A DNA stretch of 9,341 nucleotides, from positions 1-9,341 of the forward strand of contig VSNK01000221.1 in the NCBI GenBank assembly GCA_009774255.1, read 5' to 3'. This DNA is from Faecalicatena sp. (lineage in GTDB: Bacteria; Bacillota; Clostridia; Lachnospirales; Lachnospiraceae). A program made the position numbers and the translations under genes. The notes below the pieces were generated by a model. That model was not told the origin of the DNA, did not search any database, and saw only the letters and a program-made list of their open reading frames with translations. Below, one piece after another: positions 1-5,394 of the stretch; position 1 is the stretch's first letter, and each line of letters opens with the position of its first letter.

Positions 1-517
1 GGATTGCTCCTTTTCTGGATATTCCCATATTTTTTCCCGGATTTCCAATTTGTGTTATTAATTTCCGAGACCACACAAATGGAGTGTCTTTGTCAATATC
101 TACCGTGACCAGGCAGCGTTCTTTCTTCTCTACCAGGCTGATCTCGGATAAATCCATGGTCTTAAGTGTGTGCATATTCTGGCAGTGATAAGACAAGGTT
201 TTCCTGACTGCTTTCAGATGCGCGATTTGTTGATCTGCGTCTTCTATCTTATCCAGCAGGAGCTGTTCCATACTGGCAGCGGAACGATTCTGCATAAATA
301 TCCGTATTTCCTCCGTCGAGACATTTAATTCCCGCAGAAGCAGGATAGTTTCCAATACAGAACTCTGGTGATAATTATAATACCGGTATCCGTTTGCCGG
401 ATCGATTGCCGCCGGATGGAAGAGCCCGATCTCATCATACCACATCAGAGTCTTTTTATTAATGCCATGCAGCGCCGCAAATTGACCGATAGTAAGCAGT
501 TTACTCCTCTTATCCAT
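1..517 (-). CDS. MerR-family transcriptional regulator, C-terminus cut by window edge
   Basis: A 172-codon open frame runs from ATG at 517 leftward off the window, beginning MDKRSKLLTIGQFAALHGIN. Residues 7-26 form the MerR helix-turn-helix. The wing follows with the family hallmark YDEIGLF and then GYRYY (about residues 43-47). Residues 50-115 are helical and would form the dimerising coiled coil. The part from about residue 120 (SLVEKKERCLVTVDID) looks like the start of a GyrI-like effector-binding domain, which is cut off. A GGGAG sequence lies 9 nt before the ATG. MerR proteins of this type bind a drug or other ligand and untwist a long-spacer promoter. The divergent MATE remnant at 602 with such a promoter suggests this regulator controlled that pump. 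The family call is firm; the ligand is unknown. Confidence 0.9.
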   Translation of the reverse strand, partial: MDKRSKLLTIGQFAALHGINKKTLMWYDEIGLFHPAAIDPANGYRYYNYHQSSVLETILLLRELNVSTEEIRIFMQNRSAASMEQLLLDKIEDADQQIAHLKAVRKTLSYHCQNMHTLKTMDLSEISLVEKKERCLVTVDIDKDTPFVWSRKLITQIGNPGKNMGISRKGAI

Positions 518-533
518 TTTTTCATTCTCCCTA

Positions 534-564
534 TTGACCGTACAGTTACTGTATGGATTATTAT
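534..564 (+). promoter_or_regulatory. MerR-type promoter with 19-bp spacer and internal dyad operator
   Basis: A -35 element TTGACC (534-539) and a -10 element TATTAT (559-564) are separated by 19 bp, the lengthened spacing typical of MerR-activated promoters. Inside and touching the spacer is a dyad, CCGTACAGT (538-546) and ACTGTATGG (548-556), with 8 of 9 pairs matching about T547. It lies between the divergent MerR gene and the MATE remnant and faces the remnant. Architecture is read directly from sequence; binding by this MerR is inferred. Confidence 0.75.
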
Positions 565-601
565 AGGGCATATAGCAGAGAAAAGCAAGAGGAGGAAGCT
601 T

Positions 602-955
602 ATGGATCATCAAAATAATCAAAATGCTTACAGCAAGCCGGTTACGTTGGCAAATATCATGAAATTTGCAGTCCCGACCATCGCCATGTCAGTATTTATG
701 GCATTTTATACGATGGTGGACGGCCTGTTTGTATCGAACCTGATCGGCACGGGCGCGCTGTCAGCGATCAACCTGACGGCTCCGGTCATCCAGCTTGTGA
801 CGGCGGTCTCCACCATGCTGGCAACCGGCGGCAGCGCTGTTGTAATGAAAAAGATGGGAGAGCAGAAGACAAAAGCTACGCCGGCAGCGGAGTTTATGGC
901 GTTTGCCCTGTCAGCGTTTATGTTCTTAAAATACCGAAAGCGGTATCAATATTGA
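602..955 (+). pseudogene. MATE-family multidrug efflux transporter, internally deleted
   Basis: The ATG at 602 has GGAGGAAG just upstream (591-598) and encodes 117 residues, against roughly 450 for a full MATE Na+/H+-drug antiporter. Residues 1-90 match a MATE N-terminus: a polar tail, a first membrane helix (about 17-37) containing the VDGLFVSNLIG segment, and a second (about 45-65), then the loop MKKMGEQK. The sequence then passes without a frameshift into AEFMAFALSAFMF and the basic tail LKYRKRYQY, which look like the last helix and C-terminus of the same family. About 330 codons, covering most of the 12 helices, therefore seem to be missing, with the join near 866-885. The product cannot be a working pump. 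An upstream in-frame extension to 368 overlaps the divergent MerR gene and its promoter, so ATG 602 is preferred. Confidence 0.8.
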
Positions 956-990
956 GAGTCAATAAAGGGGTCGGTGATTCCAGGATTTTC

Positions 991-1042
991 TTGACAACTG
1001 TTCTGTAATGTACTATACTGTAATTGTAAATATAATACAGTA
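991..1042 (+). promoter_or_regulatory. Near-consensus promoter and candidate operator of the GntR-family gene
   Basis: TTGACA (991-996) and TATACT (1014-1019) are separated by exactly 17 bp, a near-perfect sigma-A promoter. Starting within the -10 element is an inverted repeat with arms TACTGTA (1016-1022) and TACAGTA (1036-1042), 20 bp centre to centre, about two helical turns. The TTG start of the GntR gene is 24 bp downstream. Autorepression by the YtrA-like protein is typical of the family and inferred here. Confidence 0.75.
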
Positions 1043-1065
1043 AAGAACGGGAAGGCGGTGAAGGC

Positions 1066-1440
1066 TTGGAGATTGTTGTAAGTAATAAGGCAAGTCGTCC
1101 TCTGTATGAGCAGATTGTATCGCAAATCAAGGCACAGATTATGAGCGGAGAACTGGAAGCCGGGGAGGCGCTTCCCTCGATCCGATCCCTTGCAAGATCG
1201 CTGCAGATCAGTGTTCTGACGGTACAGAAGGCGTATGACATCCTGCAGGAGGATGGTTTTATCGAGACCACAGCCGGGAAAGGCTGTTATGTATCTGTAC
1301 AAAATCAGGATTTCTATTTAGAAGAGCAGCAGAAAAAGATAGAGGGGTGTTTTGGCGACGCGATAGAAATCGCCCGCATGAGCGGAATATCACTTGATAA
1401 ATTAATCAGTTTATTAACGTTATTATATGAGGAGGATTAG
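1066..1440 (+). CDS. YtrA-like GntR-family transcriptional repressor
   Basis: This 124-residue protein has the short YtrA-subfamily layout. An N-terminal winged helix-turn-helix covers about residues 5-75 (SRPLYEQIVSQI, then LPSIRSLARSLQISVLTVQKAYDILQ, split by the recognition turn, and a wing ending ETTAGKGCYV). A short helical dimerisation tail follows. There is no large effector-binding domain, as usual for YtrA types, which repress ABC transporter operons next to them. The start is TTG at 1066; the purine-rich GGGAAGGCGG lies upstream and no in-frame ATG fits better. The next gene, an ABC ATPase, begins 3 nt after the stop and its ribosome site GGAGG lies at the end of this gene, so the two were an operon. 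That ATPase is now broken, so the regulator may be an orphan. Confidence 0.9.
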   Translation: MEIVVSNKASRPLYEQIVSQIKAQIMSGELEAGEALPSIRSLARSLQISVLTVQKAYDILQEDGFIETTAGKGCYVSVQNQDFYLEEQQKKIEGCFGDAIEIARMSGISLDKLISLLTLLYEED

Positions 1441-1442
1441 CG

Positions 1443-1592
1443 ATGACAAATGCTTTCATGGTATCAGGGCTTACCAAATCTTATCAGGATTTTGTTTTGG
1501 ATCATGTTTCATTCACTGTTCCCGGCGGCTCCATTGTCGGGCTGATTGGGGAAAACGGGGCCGGTCATCGTGTTAAAATAAGACCAAGTTAG
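1443..1592 (+). pseudogene. ABC transporter ATP-binding protein, truncated in Walker A
   Basis: The ATG at 1443 has GGAGG at 1431-1435 (7-nt spacing) and encodes a standard ABC ATPase N-terminus: MTNAFMVSGLTKSYQDFVL, an A-loop-type Y14, then VGLIGENGAG at residues 32-41. The Walker A motif should continue with K-T-T/S. Instead codon 42 is CAT (His), and the frame runs GHRVKIRPS to a stop at 1590-1592, giving 49 residues where about 230-300 are expected. The break falls at about 1564-1567 and the following sequence has no ABC similarity. This suggests insertion or deletion rather than point decay. Loss of the nucleotide-binding lysine and everything after it makes the product inactive. It was probably co-transcribed with the GntR repressor. 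The missing part may lie beyond the far end of an inserted element. Confidence 0.85.
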
Positions 1593-1637
1593 CAGAAACC
1601 CCAAAAACAAAGGGTTTGCGCCAACTTGGTCTTGTTT
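1576..1637. repeat. 62-nt imperfect inverted repeat / stem-loop at the junction
   Basis: Perfect 11-bp arms AAGACCAAGTT (1580-1590) and AACTTGGTCTT (1623-1633) extend outward through a wobble and three A-T pairs to 1576/1637. Inward they continue with GC/GC and GAAACCC/GGGTTT-type pairing (1596-1601 with 1612-1617), around a loop of about 10 nt. On the minus strand the stem is followed by ATTTTAAC, so it could act as a terminator in that direction. It starts about 10 nt after the break in the ABC gene, so it could also be a subterminal structure of a mobile element. The fold is certain from sequence; its role is not. Confidence 0.7.
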
Positions 1638-1719
1638 CATATTACCATAGAAATCATAAAAAGTATAGCGCAAAAGTAAATTATATGAAGAAATTTGTCG
1701 GAAAGGAGGGCAGTGCATA

Positions 1720-1924
1720 ATGGTAGAAATTAGGCAAGGAGGCGTAGGCGTTCGATAGATACAGGCAGTCTGGCCGCTTCTCCTACTACTTTATTGCAGG
1801 TGCAATATCTGCTGCGATTGCCAGACCGATTATATCTTATTTTTTAATGATGTTTGGGACTGAGTTAGTTAATCTGTTAGCTGGCTTGGTTCCATTTTTA
1901 TTTTGGGGGACAGAGCGATGTTAG
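1720..1924 (+). pseudogene. Broken reading frame encoding a small hydrophobic protein
   Basis: An ATG at 1720 follows AAAGGAGGG (1703-1711) and reads MVEIRQGGVGVR before a TAG at 1756-1758. A second frame, open from 1748 to the TAG at 1922-1924, overlaps this end and encodes FDRYRQSGRFSYYFIAGAIS followed by AAIARPIISYFLMMFG and NLLAGLVPFLFWGTERC: two predicted membrane segments with no start codon of its own before the ATG pair at 1847. The good ribosome site and smooth join suggest one former gene of about 65-70 codons with a frameshift near 1748-1756. A programmed shift cannot be excluded, though no classical slippery heptamer is visible. The end overlaps the start of the replication gene at 1918. 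I do not recognise the family. Confidence 0.35.
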
Positions 1925-3015
1925 AAATGACAGGAGGAATTTATGAGACGGGAAATGTGATTGTGGATGAAAATGCAAAGCTGAATATTTCCGGAAATAT
2001 CATTCCACAGGCATGGTATCGGACAATTCTCAGGGAAAGTGGAAAACCAAATTTGACGGCAATCATTATCCTTGCGGACATTGTGTACTGGTATAAGCCG
2101 ATGGAGATTCGGGATGAAGTCACCGGACAGGTGGTTGGAGTAAAGAAGAAGTTTAAATCGGACCTGCTGCAGAGGAGCTATCAGCAGATCAGTGAGCAGT
2201 TTGGAATTTCAAAGAAAGAAGCCACAAATGCGGTCATATTTCTGGAAAAGCTGGGGGTGGTAAGACGGATATTCCGGACAGTTACGATGAATGGGCTGGT
2301 CATTAATAATGTTCTGTACCTTGAACTGGTTGTGTGCAGGCTCAGGGAGCTGACTTATCCGGAAACGGAAGTCCCAAAAGATCTTCGGATGGAGAATACG
2401 GGAAATCTGCCAGAAACGAAGTGTTCCGAAAAACCAGAAGCAGAAGTGACAAAAGCAGCTGACAGAGTTCTAGGCTTTCCGATGGGACAGGCTGCGCCCA
2501 GTAAAGGCGGGCCTCCCCCTTTTAAAAGAGGGAGGGTCCCGACTTTCAAAGAGACAGACCCCCATCCGGAAGTGGAGACAAATACAGAGATTACCCAAAA
2601 GAATACGATAGAGATCTTTGTCAGGGCTCCGACGGATAATAATAATCCCATCCAATCTTATCATTCCGTGGAGGAGCAGTTTAAGAAGCAGATTGACTAC
2701 CATGCCATATGGGTTGACCGCCCATATGACAGACGGCTGTTGGAAAATATTGTTTCGATTGCTGTAGATGTGCTCACATCTTCGTCTGCGGCACTTCGGG
2801 TTAACAGTGAGGAACGTCCGACACAGGTGGTTCAGGAAATCTACAGACGGCTTGAAAAAGACTCTGTCGAGTATGTGATGGATTCTATTAAAAATTGCGG
2901 AAGCAGGGTGACAAACGTCAGGGCAGTTATTATGACCGCCTTGTATAATGCGGCAATGACTACTACAGGCTATATTGTCAACTTGTTCGCTTATCATACG
3001 GCGTCTGGGACATAG
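1918..3015 (+). CDS. Replication-initiator-like protein (winged helix plus DUF6017-like C-terminus)
   Basis: The ATG at 1918 is preceded by GGGGGA (1905-1910, 7-nt spacing) and gives 365 residues; a TTG at 1903 is in frame but overlaps that site. Residues 30-125 form a DnaD/replisome-organiser-like winged helix domain (ILADIVYWYKP, then a K-rich segment, then SYQQISEQFGISKKEATNAV). Residues 150-245 are a Pro/charge-rich linker including PSKGGPPPFKRGR. Residues 250-345 are helical and end VTNVRAVIMTALYNA, resembling the DUF6017 domain found in initiator-like proteins of clostridial conjugative elements. After residue 348 the sequence (TTTGYIVNLFAYHTASGT) departs from the tail I would expect, so the extreme C-terminus may be remodelled. 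Location immediately before parA and parB fits a role in starting element replication. The exact biochemical function is inferred from family and context. Confidence 0.7.
   Translation: MLEMTGGIYETGNVIVDENAKLNISGNIIPQAWYRTILRESGKPNLTAIIILADIVYWYKPMEIRDEVTGQVVGVKKKFKSDLLQRSYQQISEQFGISKKEATNAVIFLEKLGVVRRIFRTVTMNGLVINNVLYLELVVCRLRELTYPETEVPKDLRMENTGNLPETKCSEKPEAEVTKAADRVLGFPMGQAAPSKGGPPPFKRGRVPTFKETDPHPEVETNTEITQKNTIEIFVRAPTDNNNPIQSYHSVEEQFKKQIDYHAIWVDRPYDRRLLENIVSIAVDVLTSSSAALRVNSEERPTQVVQEIYRRLEKDSVEYVMDSIKNCGSRVTNVRAVIMTALYNAAMTTTGYIVNLFAYHTASGT
2512..2535. repeat. 24-bp near-perfect palindrome inside the replication gene
   Basis: The arms CCTCCCCCTTTT (2512-2523) and AAAAGAGGGAGG (2524-2535) pair at 11 of 12 positions (only C2518/A2529 fails). 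They encode the Pro/Lys-rich linker around PPPFKRG. It could form a cruciform or an mRNA hairpin, or it may reflect only low-complexity linker coding. Confidence 0.6.
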
Positions 3016-3047
3016 GGGAATGTCCGGGTGCCGGGATTAAAAAATTA

Positions 3048-3086
3048 TCCTGTGACAATAGTGGAGATATATGGGCTGTCACAGGA
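3048..3086. promoter_or_regulatory. Perfect 10-bp inverted repeat in the parA leader
   Basis: The arms TCCTGTGACA (3048-3057) and TGTCACAGGA (3077-3086) are perfect reverse complements separated by 19 bp. They lie in the 95-bp gap between the replication gene and parA, ending 24 bp before the parA ATG. Spacing and position suit a Par operator or centromere half-site pair, or an mRNA stem limiting parA translation. The same 10-mer TGTCACAGGA occurs once more at 8193-8202. Confidence 0.55.
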
Positions 3087-3110
3087 CTGCCGATAGAAGG
3101 GAGAAAAAAT

Positions 3111-3926
3111 ATGGCAAAAACGATTGCGGTTGTAAACCAGAAAGGCGGGGTATCAAAATCCACAGTATGTATGAATCTGGGGATTGGACTGGTCAGAGAA
3201 GGACACAAGGTATTGGTGGTTGATTTTGATCCCCAGGGAAGTCTGACAGAAAGCCTGGGCTATCAGAACCCGGAAGAGATGGAAGTCACAGTGGCAACGC
3301 TGATGCACTGCGCTATGAATGGCATTGCCTTTCCGGAAGGATACGGCATTGTGCACCATGGAGAAGGGATAGACCTGCTTCCCGCCAATATAGACCTGTC
3401 AGGGATTGAGATGGGGCTCGTGAGCCAATTGAGCCGGGAATATGTTCTGAAAAACGTGCTTGCTGAGATAGGAGAACGCTACGGATACATCCTGATTGAT
3501 AACATGCCGTCTCTTGGAATGCTGACCATAAATGCGCTTGCTGCCGCAGATTCTGTAATTATTCCTACACAGGCGCATTTCCTTTCCGTAATGGGGCTGG
3601 ATCAGCTTTTGCAGACGGTTGGGAAAGTCAGGAAGCAGATCAATGTAAAATTGCAGATAGACGGCATTTTAATGACCATGGTGGACAACAGGACAAATTT
3701 TTCGAGGGAGATTATAGAATTGCTTCAGGAAACATATGGTTCAGTCCTGAACATTTATGATACGTGGATTCCATTTTCCATACGTGCGGCAGAAGCCAGT
3801 GCGGAAGGAAGCAGTATTTATGTCCATGATCCGAAAGGAAAAGTAGCCTGTGCATATGAGGAACTTACAGAGGAGGTGTTGCGTAGTGGCAGCAAAAAAG
3901 AGCAGTGTATCAAAGATAAAGCTTAA
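3111..3926 (+). CDS. parA: ParA-family partition ATPase
   Basis: This 271-residue protein carries the complete ParA/Soj ATPase set: deviant Walker A KGGVSKST (residues 11-18) with the signature lysine K11-type position and catalytic K16, Walker A' VVDFDPQGS (36-44), and Walker B YILIDNMPSLG (126-136). There is no N-terminal DNA-binding extension, so it is the small (type Ib/Soj-like) form, which does not by itself predict autorepression. ParA binds DNA non-specifically as an ATP dimer, and the ParB-centromere complex moves along its gradient to separate element copies. The ATG at 3111 follows GAAGGGAG at good spacing. The gene overlaps parB by 41 bp, which implies coupled translation. The inverted repeat upstream is a candidate regulatory site. 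Confidence 0.93.
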   Translation: MAKTIAVVNQKGGVSKSTVCMNLGIGLVREGHKVLVVDFDPQGSLTESLGYQNPEEMEVTVATLMHCAMNGIAFPEGYGIVHHGEGIDLLPANIDLSGIEMGLVSQLSREYVLKNVLAEIGERYGYILIDNMPSLGMLTINALAAADSVIIPTQAHFLSVMGLDQLLQTVGKVRKQINVKLQIDGILMTMVDNRTNFSREIIELLQETYGSVLNIYDTWIPFSIRAAEASAEGSSIYVHDPKGKVACAYEELTEEVLRSGSKKEQCIKDKA

Positions 3927-4809
3927 AGGCGTGGATACCCTGTTTGGGATAGAAGAATCCAAACAGGATGGGGTGCAGGAGGTACGCCTGTCGGAATTAA
4001 AGCCATTTGAGGATCATCCTTTCCAGGTTTTACGGGATGAAAAAATGGAAGACCTGATGGAAAGTATATCAGAGCATGGCGTATTGGTTCCCGGGCTTGC
4101 AAGGCCGAACACAAAGGGACGGGAGGCCTATGAACTTATCGCAGGCCATCGCCGGAAATTCGCCTGTCAGGAGCTCCAATTAACAACCATGCCTGTCCTT
4201 ATACGGGATCTGACGGATGATGAAGCTATTGTGGCGATGGTGGATTCCAATATCCAGAGGGAAAAGCTGCTGTACAGCGAAAAAGCGTTTGCCTACCGTA
4301 TGAAATACGAAGCACTCAAAAGGCAGGGAAACCGCAGCGACCGAACTTTGGTTCAACTTGGACCAAAGTTGGAAAAGCGGTGGGCGGCTGAACTGGTGGG
4401 AAAGGAAGTTGGAGAAAATATCAGTGCGATCAAGCGATACATCCGGCTCACCTATTTGGAAAAGGAACTGCTGGAGCTTGTGGACAAAGGAACGCTGGCG
4501 TTTACCGTAGGGGTGGAATTGTCGTATCTGAAACTGTCAGAGCAGCAGTGCCTGTTGGCATTCATGGACGAAACCGGGATGGTGCCGCAGGGAACACAGG
4601 CCGGGAAAATGAAAGAGGCCAGCAGGGAAAGGGGGCTGGGGGAAGAAGAAATCCAAAGGATCATGTTGAAACCGAAAGCCGGGATTGAAAAAATAAATAT
4701 ACCAGGCAAGAAGCTGCGGCAATATTTCCCGGCAGATTACAGCCGGAGACAGATGGAAGAAATCATCTTTCAGTTGTTGGAGGACTGGAAAAGGAGTTCC
4801 GGCGGATGA
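3886..4809 (+). CDS. parB: ParB-family centromere-binding / CTPase protein
   Basis: The GTG at 3886 is chosen because AGGAGG (3871-3876) lies 9 nt upstream and the resulting MAAKKSSVSK start is typical of the family; a GTG at 3850 would also be in frame but lacks that site. The protein has 307 residues. Residues 32-45 are the ParB N-terminal entry (VRLSELKPFEDHPF), GHRRK (87-91) is the ParB/Srx box 2 that contacts nucleotide, and DSNIQRE (120-126) is the family box before the helical core. A helix-turn-helix sits at about 167-187 (AAELVGKEVGENISAIKRY). The C-terminal third is helical and probably dimerises. It should bind a centromere on this element and stimulate ParA. The start lies inside the end of parA. 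A palindrome falls in codons 153-161. Confidence 0.93.
   Translation: MAAKKSSVSKIKLKGVDTLFGIEESKQDGVQEVRLSELKPFEDHPFQVLRDEKMEDLMESISEHGVLVPGLARPNTKGREAYELIAGHRRKFACQELQLTTMPVLIRDLTDDEAIVAMVDSNIQREKLLYSEKAFAYRMKYEALKRQGNRSDRTLVQLGPKLEKRWAAELVGKEVGENISAIKRYIRLTYLEKELLELVDKGTLAFTVGVELSYLKLSEQQCLLAFMDETGMVPQGTQAGKMKEASRERGLGEEEIQRIMLKPKAGIEKINIPGKKLRQYFPADYSRRQMEEIIFQLLEDWKRSSGG
4344..4370. repeat. 27-bp near-perfect palindrome within parB
   Basis: The arms AACTTTGGTTCAA (4344-4356) and TTGGACCAAAGTT (4358-4370) flank C4357 and pair at 12 of 13 positions; the exception (T4353/G4361) would be a G-U wobble in RNA. It encodes residues 153-161, in the segment between the nucleotide-binding half and the helix-turn-helix of ParB, a region that appears variable in the family. 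It is a candidate protein-binding site (for example a centromere), recombination site or mRNA hairpin. Confidence 0.6.
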
Positions 4810-4898
4810 AAAGTATTGGTATAGCTTATGGATATGGTGCGGCCATGGAACCCTTGGCTGCGCCGTTGGAAAGCGAGGTGATCATATCAGCCAACTAA
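4806..4898 (+). CDS. Possible 30-residue peptide overlapping the parB stop
   Basis: ATG at 4806 overlaps the parB stop as ATGA and opens a 30-codon frame, MKSIGIAYGYGAAMEPLAAP onward, ending ISAN at a TAA at 4896-4898. The overlap would allow translation by terminating ParB ribosomes; AAAAGGAG at 4789-4796 is a plausible ribosome site (9-nt spacing). The end overlaps the N-terminal coding part of the downstream Xre gene in a different frame. It could be a real microprotein, a leader whose translation feeds ribosomes to the Xre gene, or chance. No family recognised. Confidence 0.3.
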   Translation: MKSIGIAYGYGAAMEPLAAPLESEVIISAN

Positions 4899-5110
4899 GA
4901 GAATTGCGGATAGGACAGGGATTTACCCAGGCACAGCTTGCAGACAGGCTGGAAATCAGTCTGAGGACGTATCAGAGGATTGAGTATGGGGATCAAAAGC
5001 CCAATGTGAACGTCGTTATCCGCTTACAGAAATTATTCCGAAAGAACATAGATGAAATTATCTATGGAGACTTTGAACCAAAGAGAAATGAAAAGCAGAG
5101 AACCGTATAG
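4886..5110 (+). CDS. Xre-family (HTH_3) transcriptional regulator, unusual start
   Basis: The protein is a stand-alone Cro/C1-type helix-turn-helix: SQLRELRIGQGFTQAQLADR, then LEISLRTYQRIEYGDQKPNV and a helix through IRLQKLF, ending after a short charged tail. The only canonical in-frame start is TTG at 4904, but it has no good ribosome site and would cut the first helix. The family-like N-terminus continues upstream as S-Q-L-R-E-L, reaching ATC at 4886, placed 5 nt after GAGGTG (4875-4880). There is no ATG, GTG or TTG in frame between the parB end and 4904. I therefore annotate from ATC 4886 (74 residues). The alternatives are TTG 4904 (68 residues) or a start lost by mutation. It probably represses element genes; target unknown. 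Confidence 0.75.
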   Translation: MSQLRELRIGQGFTQAQLADRLEISLRTYQRIEYGDQKPNVNVVIRLQKLFRKNIDEIIYGDFEPKRNEKQRTV

Positions 5111-5180
5111 TCACCGGAGGACTGCATCGGCGAACCATAGCAGATGTATTCTCATTTGTTTGAATCAGGGAGGAAGTAAG

Positions 5181-5330
5181 ATGATTTTAACAGCAGCTTT
5201 CATTTTAGGCTTTGGAGTCTTTATCGTGCCGTGTATTTGTCCGGCTTCTGGTGATGGGGCAGGACAGGAAAAGGAGCTTGAAAATAAGCAGGCAGCCGGC
5301 AGAGTGCAGGAAACAATTTTCAGGCAGTGA
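5181..5330 (+). CDS. Small membrane-anchored peptide
   Basis: The ATG at 5181 has GGGAGGAA (5168-5175) at 5-nt spacing and encodes 49 residues. Residues 1-22 (MILTAAFILGFGVFIVPCIC) form one hydrophobic helix. After PASGDGAG comes a charged, Gln/Glu/Lys-rich tail ending TIFRQ. No lipobox with the usual following +1 context is clear, so a single-pass membrane protein is more likely than a lipoprotein. It lies between the Xre gene and the 185-residue protein in the same direction. Small one-helix proteins of this kind recur in clostridial conjugative elements, but no function can be given from sequence. Confidence 0.55.
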   Translation: MILTAAFILGFGVFIVPCICPASGDGAGQEKELENKQAAGRVQETIFRQ

Positions 5331-5394
5331 ATTGTGGAAAACAGAGCCGGAGAAAAAGAAAATCATGTAGTGAAATAAAAACAGGAGGCACTAG

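Noticed and set aside
368..601. In-frame N-terminal extension of the MATE remnant
   Set aside because: It overlaps the divergent MerR coding region and the promoter/operator; the ATG at 602 has a strong ribosome site and a typical MATE N-terminus.
946..1302. Overlapping minus-strand frames (918-1271, 946-1302)
   Set aside because: They lie antisense to the GntR gene and its promoter, with odd composition and no domain.
1642..1669. Possible promoter TTACCA-16-TATAGC upstream of the replication gene
   Set aside because: Both boxes deviate and the spacer is short; too weak to annotate without transcript data.
1685..1720. 11-codon frame MKKFVGKEGSA
   Set aside because: No ribosome site in front; the GGAGG it contains better serves the ATG at 1720.
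2470..2997. 175-residue minus-strand open frame opposite the replication gene
   Set aside because: It mirrors codons of the well-supported plus-strand gene, has no recognisable domain and no ribosome site.
3008..3025. GGACAT/ATGTCC hairpin across the replication gene stop codon
   Set aside because: Only 6-bp arms and no T-run after it, so not a convincing terminator.
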